The notes: a model not told the origin generated them from the letters alone. 64,000 nucleotides of DNA from Lutibacter citreus (GCF_003260195.1 NZ_QEIH01000008.1:124001-188000), one strand, 5' to 3'. Counted from the first letter of the stretch, positions 45,495 through 54,616 are shown. Numbers and translations: made by a program.

Positions 45495-46079
45495 TTATAA
45501 AACTAAGTTAGAAGTAATTTCTTTTCCTTTGTTAAAAGCTTCTAAGTTTTTATTTATAATTCGCTCACCTTTTTTTTCGAACAATGTCTTTATTGCAGTT
45601 TGTAAACTTTCATCGCTAAGGGGCAGCAAATGTGCCACAGCTCCTAATAATACAATATTTGTAGCTTTAGAATTTCCCAATTGTTTTGCAATAGCTTTTG
45701 CATCAATTAAAATGGTATTTGGATGTGATTTTATTTCAGAATATAGTTTTTCTAATTCAGGGTAGTTTGTAATATTCATAAATGGATTACTATCCGTAAC
45801 TAAATATCCTTTCTTTTTTAAATATGGTAAATAACGTAATAACTCCATTGGTTCTATAGAAATTATAATATCTGCTTTTCCTAGTGGAATTAAATCTGAA
45901 AATATTTCTTTATTAGAAATGCGAACATGACTAAGCACAGCACCACCTCTTTGGCTCATACCATGTACTTCATTTTGTTTTATGTTTAAATTTGAATTCA
46001 GAGCAGCAGTATCTAAAATTGTTGCAATAGTTAAAATACCTTGACCTCCAACTCCTGCTAAAATTATGTTTGTTTTCAT
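45495..46079 (-). CDS. iorB: Indolepyruvate oxidoreductase, beta subunit
   Basis: The 194-residue protein belongs to the gamma-domain family of 2-oxoacid:ferredoxin oxidoreductases: NIILAGVGGQGILTIATILD at the N-terminus, HGMSQRGGAVLSHVRI, and IISIEPMELLRYLPYL. IorB pairs with IorA to decarboxylate aryl pyruvates oxidatively to aryl-acyl-CoA. It is encoded 6 bp after iorA and 16 bp before the acyl-CoA synthetase gene, which makes the substrate class reasonably clear. Confidence 0.92.
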   Translation of the reverse strand: MKTNIILAGVGGQGILTIATILDTAALNSNLNIKQNEVHGMSQRGGAVLSHVRISNKEIFSDLIPLGKADIIISIEPMELLRYLPYLKKKGYLVTDSNPFMNITNYPELEKLYSEIKSHPNTILIDAKAIAKQLGNSKATNIVLLGAVAHLLPLSDESLQTAIKTLFEKKGERIINKNLEAFNKGKEITSNLVL

Positions 46080-46085
46080 ATTTTT

Positions 46086-47702
46086 CTAATTTAAGATCAT
46101 TTGTTGCTCCTTTTTTATTTTATCTTTTTTATCTTTTGATAATTGTACACAAGGACGTTGAGCAATTACTACAGAAGTACCTTTGTAATTAATTTCGTTT
46201 CTTATTATATCAATGTTTTTATCTAGGTTTTTATGAAGAGGAGTGATAATTTTTAAATGATTTTTATCAACGCCAATACCTTTACAAATATTAATTAACC
46301 TACCAGAAGCTGCTGAATCTTGGGCACCTGTCATTGCAACTGCAGAATTATCTGAAATTATTACTGTAATAGGAGAATTTTCAATTACAGCATCTAATAA
46401 ACCTGTCATTCCAGAATGCGTAAAAGTTGAATCCCCAATTATAGCAATTGAAGGATGAATTCCTGCATCAGAGGCTCCCTTAGCCATATTTATTGAAGCT
46501 CCCATATCAATTAACGTATTAATGCTTTCATAAGGAGGAAGTACACCAAGTGCATAACAGCCAATATCTCCAAAAACTTGTTGTTGTGAATTTTCCTTTT
46601 TCAATTTGTTTATTGCTTCAAACAAATCTCTATGAGCACAGCCAACACAAAGTTCAGGAGGTCTACCAGTTACTATACTAGGGATATCTTCTGTTATTTT
46701 ATCATTAAAGCCCAATGCATTTGCAATATTATCGGGATTTAATTCTCCAACTCTATTAACATGTCCAGTGAGTCTGCCTATTACCTTTTTATGTTCACTA
46801 AAATAATCAGAAACTAATTCTTCAATAAACGGAGCACCATCTTCTAAAACCAATATTTTTTTACATTTATCAAATATTTTTTTTACTTGCTTTTTTGGGA
46901 GTGGGTATTGCGATATTTTTAAGATTGGGTATGGGCACTTATCATCCTCAAAATTTTCCAAAACGTAATTGTATGCAATTCCAGAGGCAATAATTCCAAT
47001 AGAAGTATTTGGCCCGTCTATATATTTGTTGAATAAACTATTTTCTGAACTCTCTTTAGAATCCGTTTGTATTTCAATTAAATGTTGATATCTGTTTCTA
47101 GCATATATTGGTATTAATTGAAATTGATGAGGGGTTTTAGGAAGATTAATTTTGTTTTGTAATTTTCTTTCTGAAACCTCAATACCAGTTCTTGAATGAG
47201 ACAATCTAGTTACCATTCTTATCATAATTGGTAAACCCATTTGTTCTGATAAATAAAAGGCATATTTGGTTATATCATAAACTTCTTGTTGATTTGAAGG
47301 TTCTAAAATAGGGATCATTGCAAAACGACCATAATTTCTTGAGTCTTGTTCATTTTGTGAAGAATGCATTGAAGGATCATCAGCAACTACAACAACTAAA
47401 CCACCATTAATTCCAGAAATGGACATATTCATAAAAACATCTGCAGCCACATTTAATCCAACATGTTTCATAACTGTCATAGCTCTTTTTCCAGCATATG
47501 ACATTCCTAAAGCAGCCTCCATAGCTGTTTTTTCGTTAACAGACCATTTGGAGTGAATGTTTAATTCTTTTGCCGTTTTAGATTTTTGAATGTATTCTGT
47601 AATTTCCGTTGAAGGTGTTCCGGGGTATGAATAAACCCCTGAAATTCCGGCATCAATTGCTCCTTGCGCTAAGGCTTCATTTCCTAATAACAGTTTTATC
47701 AT
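46086..47702 (-). CDS. iorA: Indolepyruvate oxidoreductase, alpha subunit without ferredoxin domain
   Basis: The 538-residue protein has the pyruvate-binding domain first (GAIDAGISGVYSYPGTPSTEI, landmarks at 15-35) and the ThDP domain last (GDIGCYALGVLPPY, IGDSTFTHSGMTGLLDAV, DNSAVAMTG). PELCVGCAHRDLF joins them. Archaeal IorA is about 610-650 residues and ends in a two-cluster ferredoxin domain. Here the chain stops soon after AQRPCVQLSKDKK, with no CxxCxxCxxxCP motif, and the frame then ends cleanly 6 bp before iorB. Electrons must therefore pass directly to an external acceptor. The oxygen tolerance of the enzyme is unknown. Confidence 0.9.
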   Translation of the reverse strand: MIKLLLGNEALAQGAIDAGISGVYSYPGTPSTEITEYIQKSKTAKELNIHSKWSVNEKTAMEAALGMSYAGKRAMTVMKHVGLNVAADVFMNMSISGINGGLVVVVADDPSMHSSQNEQDSRNYGRFAMIPILEPSNQQEVYDITKYAFYLSEQMGLPIMIRMVTRLSHSRTGIEVSERKLQNKINLPKTPHQFQLIPIYARNRYQHLIEIQTDSKESSENSLFNKYIDGPNTSIGIIASGIAYNYVLENFEDDKCPYPILKISQYPLPKKQVKKIFDKCKKILVLEDGAPFIEELVSDYFSEHKKVIGRLTGHVNRVGELNPDNIANALGFNDKITEDIPSIVTGRPPELCVGCAHRDLFEAINKLKKENSQQQVFGDIGCYALGVLPPYESINTLIDMGASINMAKGASDAGIHPSIAIIGDSTFTHSGMTGLLDAVIENSPITVIISDNSAVAMTGAQDSAASGRLINICKGIGVDKNHLKIITPLHKNLDKNIDIIRNEINYKGTSVVIAQRPCVQLSKDKKDKIKKEQQMILN

Positions 47703-47738
47703 AATTAATGAAATTATAAAGTTGATTTATTATGACAT

Positions 47739-47783
47739 TAAATTTACGAAAACGTTTTCGGGTAAAGTGTGATTTTAATCACT
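47739..47783 (-). promoter_or_regulatory. iorA promoter region with LacI-like palindrome and CRP/FNR-like dyad
   Basis: Reading the minus strand toward iorA: a dyad TGTGA-N6-TCACT when read on the plus strand (47768-47783, with inner core TGAT-TTTA-ATCA), then a perfect 14-bp palindrome CGAAAACGTTTTCG (47747-47760), then TAAATTTA (47746-47739, one mismatch to TAnnTTTG). The predicted start near 47734 puts the dyad at about -41.5. The palindrome fills the promoter spacer and resembles LacI-family operators. Confidence 0.5.
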
Positions 47784-47921
47784 AAGTAATTAAGTGTCTT
47801 AAAATTACAATTCGATATTTTTAAGGATGTAATGGGTTTATTTAAGTATAGTTAATATTTAAGAAATATTAATTAAAGAAACGTATTAAAGTATAATTTA
47901 CGTTATAGATTTAATAAAAAT

Positions 47922-48482
47922 TTAATTGATTTTATTTGATTCCCAACTTTTCTTTTTTCGTATGTTTTTATAAAGTTTTACTCCTAACATTAATAAAATG
48001 GAGACCCCAACAATTCCAACAACTCCAAAAATCCAATCAAAAGTACTTTTAAGAACTACTAAAAATACACAAGAAAATAAAATTAAAGTAGCTACTTCAT
48101 TCCATATTCTCAAAGCAAAAGAAGAATATTTTAATGATCCTTTTTCAATTTGATTGTACATAATTTGGCAAGACCAATGATAAGCAAAAAGTAAGGCTAC
48201 GAAACTAAGTTTAATTTGCATCCAACTTTGTTGAAGCCAAACAGGTTGTAAAACTAGTAACCAAATTGCAAAAAGTGTAGCTAAAACAGCCGATGGCCAA
48301 GTAATAATATACCAAAGTCTTTTTATCATTAATTTGTACTGAGGTAGAAGAATATTTTTAGAAGTTTCATCTTTTTCTTCAGCTTCTTTGTAATATATAA
48401 AAAGACGAATTATATAGAATAATCCTGCAAACCAAGTGGTAATAAAAATTATGTGAAGTGATTTAATGTATAAATATTCCAT
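47922..48482 (-). CDS. hemJ: HemJ-type protoporphyrinogen IX oxidase
   Basis: The 186-residue membrane protein has about four to five helices and the UPF0093/HemJ pattern: LHIIFITTWFAGLFYIIRL with a conserved His near residue 10, and QIKLSFVALLFAYHW with the conserved Lys and His. HemJ oxidises protoporphyrinogen IX to protoporphyrin IX. Its place after hemH in a haem locus supports HemJ over a CopD-like copper role. It starts 8 bp after the hemH stop. Confidence 0.92.
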   Translation of the reverse strand: MEYLYIKSLHIIFITTWFAGLFYIIRLFIYYKEAEEKDETSKNILLPQYKLMIKRLWYIITWPSAVLATLFAIWLLVLQPVWLQQSWMQIKLSFVALLFAYHWSCQIMYNQIEKGSLKYSSFALRIWNEVATLILFSCVFLVVLKSTFDWIFGVVGIVGVSILLMLGVKLYKNIRKKKSWESNKIN

Positions 48483-48490
48483 TGTTTAAA

Positions 48491-49507
48491 TTAATTAGTT
48501 GCCCAAGTATTAATCCAACTAGAAAGTGTTTTAATCCATTTTTCATCTTCATTTAAACAAGGAATTGCAGTAAATTCTTCACCACCGTTTTTAATAAAAG
48601 AATCTTTAGCTTCCATTCCAATTTCTTCCAAAGTTTCCAAACAATCAGAAACAAAAGCAGGTGTTACAACAGCTAATTTTTTTAACCCATCTTTCGCAAA
48701 ATCATCAATAACAAAATCTGTATAAGGTTTAATCCAAGGATCTCTACCTAATCTTGATTGAAATGATACACTATAGTTTTCTTCTTTCAAGTTTAATTTT
48801 TCAGCAACTAATCTTGTTGTTTCAAAACATTGGTGTCTATAGCAAAATTCATGTGCAGGAGAAGGTGTTTTACAACAACTGCCATCTAATTTACAGTGAG
48901 ATTTTGTAACATCTGATTTTCTTATATGGCGTTCTGGAAGTCCGTGATAAGAAAAAAGTAAATGATCTGGTTTTGCTTTATTTAAGGATTTTCCAATATT
49001 TTCACTTAGAGCTTCAATATAATCTGGTCTGTTATAAAACGCAGGAAGATCGCTTAAAGTTACTTTTGGAAAGTGTTTTTTCACTAATTTGTCTGCAAAG
49101 GCTAAGATAGTTTCTGTAGATGCCATTGCAAATTGAGGATATAGAGGTACCAAATAAATTTCTGTTACTCCTTGGTCAACTAATTTTTGAATACCTGTTT
49201 TTAAAGATGGTTTTCCATAACGCATTGCTAATTCAACAGGAATATCAACTTGTTCTTTCACCTTTTTATGTAGTCTTTCAGAAAGTACAATTAGAGGAGA
49301 ACCTTCATCCCACCATATTTTTTTGTAAGCGGCAGCTGATTTTTTAGGACGAGTATTTAAAATAATTCCTTTAACTAATAATGCTCTAAAAAAATAAGGT
49401 TTATCAATAACGTATTCATCCATTAAAAACTCATCTAAATAATTTTTAACATCTTTTACTGAAGTACTATTTGGTGATCCTAAATTAATTAATAAGGCTC
49501 CTTTCAT
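48491..49507 (-). CDS. hemH: Ferrochelatase
   Basis: The predicted 338-residue enzyme inserts Fe2+ into protoporphyrin IX, the last step of haem synthesis. I start at ATG 49507 (MKGALLINLGSPNS), 4 bp after the AraC stop; an upstream TTG frame would overlap that gene. Catalytic His is in FSYHGLPERH. The segment with HCKLDGSCCKTPS and HEFCYRHQC adds several cysteines and His that could bind metal. It forms a unit with the AraC gene before it and hemJ after it. Confidence 0.95.
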   Translation of the reverse strand: MKGALLINLGSPNSTSVKDVKNYLDEFLMDEYVIDKPYFFRALLVKGIILNTRPKKSAAAYKKIWWDEGSPLIVLSERLHKKVKEQVDIPVELAMRYGKPSLKTGIQKLVDQGVTEIYLVPLYPQFAMASTETILAFADKLVKKHFPKVTLSDLPAFYNRPDYIEALSENIGKSLNKAKPDHLLFSYHGLPERHIRKSDVTKSHCKLDGSCCKTPSPAHEFCYRHQCFETTRLVAEKLNLKEENYSVSFQSRLGRDPWIKPYTDFVIDDFAKDGLKKLAVVTPAFVSDCLETLEEIGMEAKDSFIKNGGEEFTAIPCLNEDEKWIKTLSSWINTWATN

Positions 49508-49511
49508 TGTG

Positions 49512-50405
49512 TTATGATTTTGCAAATTGTTTTGGTGTTATTCCGAATTTTCTTTTAAAAGCAGCAATAAAATGACTTGAATTACTATAGCCCAAATTTA
49601 AAGCTATTTCATTTACATTTAATTGCTGTTCTTGTAATAATTTTTTAGCGAGTTCCATTTTGTAATTTAATAAGAATGTAAATACAGGAGCTCCATAAAA
49701 TTCTTTAAAATCAGTTTTTAATTTTTTTATATTTAACCCAACTTTTTTGGCTAATTCATTTAGTGAAGGTGGGTTATTCATTTCTTCAATTATAATCTCT
49801 TTTGCTTGTTTAATTTTACTAATTGTCTCTTCACTAGCAATATATGGGCAATTTTCTGTTTCGGTCTCAGCATTTGAGCTAAAATAATAGCTTAATAATT
49901 CATATACTTTACCTTTTATATATACAGTTCTTAAAGATTGATTTGTTTGTTTTGTTTTTAATTGGTTTAAAATTAAACCAATAGAAGGATTTATTTCTTT
50001 GGGTTCAATAATTGGTTTACCTGTTTTAAAACTACTAAAATCAAAAGGGATATTTCCTTCAGTAGAAAATAAAGAATGGAAATACTCAATAGAAATTAAA
50101 ACACCAATGAGTTCAGATTTTGGTGTAATTTTAAAAAGAACATCCATAGTTTCATCTTTAAAATAAACCATAGTAGAATTTCCAGATTTAATTGGAACAG
50201 CACAGTGCTCCATATTAATGGCAACCACATTATCTCCGTGTAAACTAAAGTATATTTGAATATAATTTGTGGTTAAATTCTTTTTTAATAGTTGTGTCTC
50301 ATCACTTAAATTATTGAAATAAAACACTTTAAATGTGCTTTTCTCGTTAAATATTAAATAAGAACTTTTGTCGATGTTTTTATAGTTGTTTGTATTTGGT
50401 TTCAT
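49512..50405 (-). CDS. AraC-family transcriptional regulator of the haem locus
   Basis: The 297-residue protein has an N-terminal cupin-like sensing half (residues 10-140) and a C-terminal AraC double HTH at about 195-297: PSLNELAKKVGLNIKKLK, VNEIALNLGYSNSSHFIAAF and KRKFGITPKQFAKS. The gene is divergent from hemA and 4 bp ahead of hemH, so it is likely the local regulator of haem genes; its ligand is unknown. Minus-strand TATTTTTG at 50447-50440 is a consensus -7 element 34 bp before the start. Confidence 0.85.
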   Translation of the reverse strand: MKPNTNNYKNIDKSSYLIFNEKSTFKVFYFNNLSDETQLLKKNLTTNYIQIYFSLHGDNVVAINMEHCAVPIKSGNSTMVYFKDETMDVLFKITPKSELIGVLISIEYFHSLFSTEGNIPFDFSSFKTGKPIIEPKEINPSIGLILNQLKTKQTNQSLRTVYIKGKVYELLSYYFSSNAETETENCPYIASEETISKIKQAKEIIIEEMNNPPSLNELAKKVGLNIKKLKTDFKEFYGAPVFTFLLNYKMELAKKLLQEQQLNVNEIALNLGYSNSSHFIAAFKRKFGITPKQFAKS

Positions 50406-50439
50406 TGGTGATTTTTATAAAAAAGATCTTAAACTAGGG

Positions 50440-50447
50440 CAAAAATA
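50440..50447 (-). promoter_or_regulatory. -7 element of the AraC-hemH-hemJ unit
   Basis: TATTTTTG on the minus strand matches TAnnTTTG. No good -33 element is seen at the standard spacing, which would suit activator dependence. Confidence 0.5.
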
Positions 50448-50488
50448 CAATATTTATAGCTTTTCTATTAATATATTCAATTTAAAAG

Positions 50489-50534
50489 TGTGACATTTGT
50501 CATATTGGAAATAGTAGTATTTTGCCTATGTTTG
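50489..50534 (+). promoter_or_regulatory. hemA promoter with CRP/FNR-like dyad
   Basis: TTG at 50505-50507, a 19-bp spacer and TATGTTTG at 50527-50534 form a full consensus promoter. TGTGA-N6-TCATA (50489-50504, containing TGACA-TT-TGTCA) lies just upstream of the -33 element, centred about 42-43 bp before the predicted start site. The leader would be about 140 nt long. Confidence 0.55.
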
Positions 50535-50555
50535 CAGCAAAACACAGTGAAAACA

Positions 50556-50580
50556 CTAATTTAGAATGTTTCTAAATTAG
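50556..50580 (+). repeat. Perfect 10-bp inverted repeat in the hemA leader
   Basis: CTAATTTAGA and its complement are separated by ATGTT. It lies downstream of the predicted transcription start and could be an RNA hairpin or an operator. There is no T-run after it, so it is not a standard terminator. Confidence 0.6.
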
Positions 50581-50607
50581 AATTAATAACTTATATCGAT
50601 AATAAAA

Positions 50608-50654
50608 GTACTTTTGTCGGTATTTTGGCAAAAGGTAAATATGTACTTTTGTCG
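50608..50654 (+). repeat. 12-bp direct repeat upstream of hemA
   Basis: GTACTTTTGTCG occurs at 50608-50619 and 50643-50654, a 35-bp period. Each copy includes TACTTTTG, an exact TAnnTTTG match, so these could be further promoters or paired AraC-type sites. The second copy ends 24 bp before the hemA start. Confidence 0.55.
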
Positions 50655-50678
50655 ATACTTATTAGGATAACCAATTTT

Positions 50679-51932
50679 ATGGGATTAGATAGTTTACCAA
50701 CTAAATTGTACAATGTAGGTTTAAGTTATAAAAAAGCCGATGTTAAAGTTAGAAGTGCGTTTAGTGTTTCTAAAAAAAATCAAAAGTTACTTTTACAAGA
50801 AGCTAAGGATAAAGGTATTGACGGTATTATTGTTCTGTCAACTTGCAATAGAACAGAAATTACAGGTTTTGCGAAGCATCCGTTTGAATTAATTAGTTTG
50901 TTAGTTAAATACTCAAACGGAAGTGTTGAAGACTTTATAAATGTTTCTAATGTTTATAAAAATAAAGAGGCAGTTGCTCACTTATTTAAAATAGGGACTG
51001 GTCTTGAAAGTCAAATATTAGGTGACTATGAAATAGTAGGACAATTGAAGGAGTCTTACAAGTTGGCCAAACAAATGGGGACAACAAATACGTATTTAGA
51101 GCGTATTATGAATTTAGTTTTACAAGCCAGTAAAGAGGTTAAAAATAAAACAAAATTAAGTTCGGGAACTACTTCAGTAGCTTATGCGGCGGTTCAATAT
51201 ATAATTAAACACGTTCCAAATTATCAGGATAAATCTATTTTAGTTTATGGGTTAGGAGAAATAGGGAAAAATACGTGTAAAAATATTCTTGAATATACGA
51301 ACAATAAAAATATTTCTTTAATTAATAGAACAACAGCTAGATCTATTGAATTTAAAGAACAGCATCCTGAATTAGGTATTGAAGAGTTTAGTTCATTATC
51401 AAATAGTATAAATGATTCAGATATTTTAGTAGTTTCAACTGGCGCAAATAGTTTTACTGTTACAAAAGAACATATTCATTCAGAAAAAAACTTGTTGATT
51501 TTAGACCTATCAATGCCTGAAAATGTTGATGCTAAGGTAAAAGACATGAAAAAAGTTGATTTAATTAATGTTGATGAACTTTCGAAAATTACAGATGGAA
51601 CTTTAGAAGTAAGAAAAAATGAAATTCCTTTAGTTGAAAAAATTATTGAAAAATATCAAGAAGAATTCAATGATTGGATTTCAAATAGAAAGTATGTTCC
51701 TGCAGTAAATGCATTAAAGGAATCCTTGCAAGCAATACAGCAAGATGAAATTGACTTTCACTCAAAAAAATTAAAAGATTTTAATGTTGAACATGCTGAG
51801 TTTTTAACTAACAGAATGATTCAAAAAATAACTACACAATTTGTTAAACATTTAAAAGCTGATGAGACTTCTGTTGATCAGAGTATAAATGTTATAAGCA
51901 AAATATTCTGCAAAGAAAAAACCGAAGTTTAA
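50679..51932 (+). CDS. hemA: Glutamyl-tRNA reductase
   Basis: The predicted 417-residue enzyme reduces glutamyl-tRNA(Glu) to glutamate-1-semialdehyde, the first step of haem synthesis. I start at ATG 50679 because the family N-terminus (LYNVGLSYKKADVKVR) begins just after it; the in-frame extension upstream contains the promoter-like repeats. Catalytic C56 lies in VLSTCNRTEITG, the NADPH-binding loop in VYGLGEIGKNT, and the C-terminal dimerisation helix from about 320 onward. It leads a seven-gene run to hemN, 2 bp ahead of hemCD. Confidence 0.96.
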   Translation: MGLDSLPTKLYNVGLSYKKADVKVRSAFSVSKKNQKLLLQEAKDKGIDGIIVLSTCNRTEITGFAKHPFELISLLVKYSNGSVEDFINVSNVYKNKEAVAHLFKIGTGLESQILGDYEIVGQLKESYKLAKQMGTTNTYLERIMNLVLQASKEVKNKTKLSSGTTSVAYAAVQYIIKHVPNYQDKSILVYGLGEIGKNTCKNILEYTNNKNISLINRTTARSIEFKEQHPELGIEEFSSLSNSINDSDILVVSTGANSFTVTKEHIHSEKNLLILDLSMPENVDAKVKDMKKVDLINVDELSKITDGTLEVRKNEIPLVEKIIEKYQEEFNDWISNRKYVPAVNALKESLQAIQQDEIDFHSKKLKDFNVEHAEFLTNRMIQKITTQFVKHLKADETSVDQSINVISKIFCKEKTEV

Positions 51933-51934
51933 GA

Positions 51935-53536
51935 ATGGAAAAAATTATTAGAATTGGTACTCGCTCTAGTGAATTAGCACTATGGCAGGCTAATACCGTT
52001 GCCCAACAATTAGAACATTTTGGTTGTGAAACTGAAATTGTGAAAATTGATTCAATTGGAGATGTTGTTTTAGATAAGCCCTTATATGAATTGGGAGTAA
52101 CAGGAGTTTTTACCAGAAATTTAGACGTTGCCTTGTTAAATGGTAATATTGATATTGCTGTGCATTCTTTTAAAGATGTTCCTACAAAATTACCCGAAGG
52201 TGTGGTTCAAGCAGCCGTGATTAAAAGAGGTGATTTTAATGATGTTTTAATTATGAAAGATGATGATGAGTTCTTTTCTAATAAAACAGCTACAATAGCT
52301 ACAGGTAGTTTGCGCAGAAAAGCGCAGTGGTTATATAGATATCCAAACCATAAAATAACAGGTTTAAGAGGAAATGTTCAGACTAGATTGCAAAAGTTGG
52401 ACGACAATGATTGGGATGGGGCTATTTTTGCAAAAGTAGGATTGAAAAGATTAAAGTTAATGCCTAAACCAGACGAAGCTTTAATATTAGATTGGATGGT
52501 GCCTGCGCCAGCTCAAGGAGTAGTTATGGTTGCCGCGTTAGGAGAAAATACAGAATTAGTAGAGTTTGTAAAACAAATTAATGATGAAGATACTGAAACT
52601 TGTGTAAAAATTGAACGAGATTTTTTAAGAGTTTTAGAAGGTGGATGTACAGCTCCAATTGGTGCTTTGGCATTGGTGATAAAAGATGAAATTAAATTTA
52701 AAGGAGTTTTGTTTAGTCCAGATGGAAGAAATAAAATGGAATTTTCTAAAACATCACCAAAAGATAATGCTTGGGATTTAGGAGAGTATGGTGCTAAATT
52801 TTTATTAGAAAGAGGTGCTAAAAATTTAATGTACAATGTTCAAGAGGATATTGAAAAATCTACATTAATTTATTCAACAAAAAGTTTATCACACGATCAA
52901 ACATCTATTTTAAATTCAAGAATTGGAGTTGTAAGTAGTGATTTTATTACTATAAGAAACAATCGTTTAAAGCCTTTAATAGTTAAAAAACCAATAGAAA
53001 ATGTTGTTTTTACTAGTCAAAATGCAGTTGAAGCATTATTAAATAACTTTTCACCATTAGAATTAGATTTTTCAAATATTTATTGCGTTGGTAGAAGAAC
53101 CAAAAAATTAATAGAAAAGAAAATTGGCAAGATTGCGCATATAGAAAAAGATGCAGAAAAGTTAGCCAATTATTTAGTTGAAAATTTAGAAAATAAAAAG
53201 GTTACTTTTTTCTGTGGAAATATAAGAAGAGATGATTTACCAACAATTTTAAATAATAATAAAGTTGAGGTAAATGAAGTAGAGTGTTATCAAACTCAGT
53301 TAACACCAAGAAGTGTTGAAGATAAATTTAAAGGAGTGTTATTTTACAGTCCGTCAGGTATTGAAAGTTATCTTAAAGATAATTCAAAAGGAAAAGGGGT
53401 TGCTTTTTGTATAGGAGAGACTACAGCTACCGAGGCAAGAAAGCATTTTGAAGAAGTTGTTGTAGCAAAAGTGTCAACAGTAAATAGTGTATTGAGTTCA
53501 GTGAATGAACACTTTAAAGACAGTATAGAAAATTAA
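51935..53536 (+). CDS. hemCD: Fused hydroxymethylbilane synthase and uroporphyrinogen-III synthase
   Basis: The 533-residue protein joins two enzymes. Residues 1-305 are Hem[15 protein letters not shown], catalytic D81 in [16 protein letters not shown] and the dipyrromethane-cofactor Cys C238 in [11 protein letters not shown]. Residues 330-525 look like Hem[49 protein letters not shown] and [10 protein letters not shown]. The fusion would make linear hydroxymethylbilane and close it to uroporphyrinogen III in one polypeptide. It starts 2 bp after hemA and ends 11 bp before hemB. Confidence 0.93.
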   Translation: MEKIIRIGTRSSELALWQANTVAQQLEHFGCETEIVKIDSIGDVVLDKPLYELGVTGVFTRNLDVALLNGNIDIAVHSFKDVPTKLPEGVVQAAVIKRGDFNDVLIMKDDDEFFSNKTATIATGSLRRKAQWLYRYPNHKITGLRGNVQTRLQKLDDNDWDGAIFAKVGLKRLKLMPKPDEALILDWMVPAPAQGVVMVAALGENTELVEFVKQINDEDTETCVKIERDFLRVLEGGCTAPIGALALVIKDEIKFKGVLFSPDGRNKMEFSKTSPKDNAWDLGEYGAKFLLERGAKNLMYNVQEDIEKSTLIYSTKSLSHDQTSILNSRIGVVSSDFITIRNNRLKPLIVKKPIENVVFTSQNAVEALLNNFSPLELDFSNIYCVGRRTKKLIEKKIGKIAHIEKDAEKLANYLVENLENKKVTFFCGNIRRDDLPTILNNNKVEVNEVECYQTQLTPRSVEDKFKGVLFYSPSGIESYLKDNSKGKGVAFCIGETTATEARKHFEEVVVAKVSTVNSVLSSVNEHFKDSIEN

Positions 53537-53547
53537 AAAATATAGTC

Positions 53548-54513
53548 ATGAACAGAACCAGACGTCTTAGAAAAACCGAAAATATTCGTCGTTTAGTTAG
53601 AGAAAATAAATTAACTATTGACGATTTAATTTATCCTTTATTTATTGAAGAAGGAGAAAATATAGAAACAGAAATAGTTTCTATGCCAGGTATAAAAAGA
53701 TTCTCTTTAGATAGGATTTCAAAAGAATTGGATGAGGTAGTAGAATTAGATATTCCTGCAGTATTACTTTTTGGAATTCCTTCAAAAAAAGATGATACAG
53801 GTTCTGAAACTTGGAATGATAATGGAATTATGCAACAAGCTATTCGTTTTATCAAAAAGAATTACCCAAGTTTATATGTAATTACAGATGTTTGTTTTTG
53901 TGAATATACAAGCCATGGACATTGTGGAATTATTCATGATAATGATGTTGATAATGATGCAACATTAGTAAATATTGCAAAACAAGTTATATCTCATGCA
54001 AAAGCAGGTGTTGATATGGTTGCACCATCAGGAATGATGGATGGTATGATTCAAGCTATTAGAGAAGCCTTAGATAATACAGGTTTTTCAAACCTACCGG
54101 TAATGTCATATGCAGTAAAATATTCATCAGCTTTTTATGGTCCATTTAGAGATGCAGCAGATTCTGCTCCTACATTTGGCGATAGAAGAACATACCAAAT
54201 GGATCCTTCAAACAGAGATGAAGGTTTAAGAGAAGCAACTTTTGATGATGAAGAAGGTGCTGATATTTTAATGGTAAAACCAGCATTGGCTTATTTAGAT
54301 ATTATTCGTGATTTAAAGAATAATTTTGATCGTCCAATTGCTTGTTATAATGTAAGTGGAGAGTATGCAATGATAAAAGCTGCAGCTGCTAAAGGTTGGA
54401 TTGATGGAGATAGAGTAATGATGGAAAGTTTACTTTCAATGAAAAGAGCAGGAGCCGATATTATTATCACTTATTTTGCAAAAGAAGTTGCTAAAATATT
54501 ACAAAAAAAATAA
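53548..54513 (+). CDS. hemB: Delta-aminolevulinic acid dehydratase (porphobilinogen synthase)
   Basis: The 321-residue enzyme condenses two 5-aminolevulinate molecules into porphobilinogen. The zinc-type metal site is present (three Cys in [15 protein letters not shown]). Schiff-base lysines lie in [15 protein letters not shown] and [11 protein letters not shown]. The active-site lid motif [13 protein letters not shown] is intact. It lies 11 bp after hemCD. A 103-bp gap separates it from hemL, with TAAAGTTG at 54532-54539 as a possible extra promoter. Confidence 0.97.
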   Translation: MNRTRRLRKTENIRRLVRENKLTIDDLIYPLFIEEGENIETEIVSMPGIKRFSLDRISKELDEVVELDIPAVLLFGIPSKKDDTGSETWNDNGIMQQAIRFIKKNYPSLYVITDVCFCEYTSHGHCGIIHDNDVDNDATLVNIAKQVISHAKAGVDMVAPSGMMDGMIQAIREALDNTGFSNLPVMSYAVKYSSAFYGPFRDAADSAPTFGDRRTYQMDPSNRDEGLREATFDDEEGADILMVKPALAYLDIIRDLKNNFDRPIACYNVSGEYAMIKAAAAKGWIDGDRVMMESLLSMKRAGADIIITYFAKEVAKILQKK

Positions 54514-54616
54514 AAGTATTCTGAGTAAAGTTAAAGTTGGCCACTTAGTAACATCATAGTGATTATCTGAAATAAATTAATTATTACTCCGTTCATTCAC
54601 CAATAACAATAACAAT

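Noticed and set aside
45448-45765. 105-codon plus-strand frame opposite the iorB/synthetase junction
   Set aside because: It overlaps two well-supported genes and encodes nothing recognisable.
50625-50678. Upstream in-frame extension of hemA
   Set aside because: The first 18 codons cover promoter-like repeats and do not match the family; the ATG at 50679 gives the normal N-terminus.
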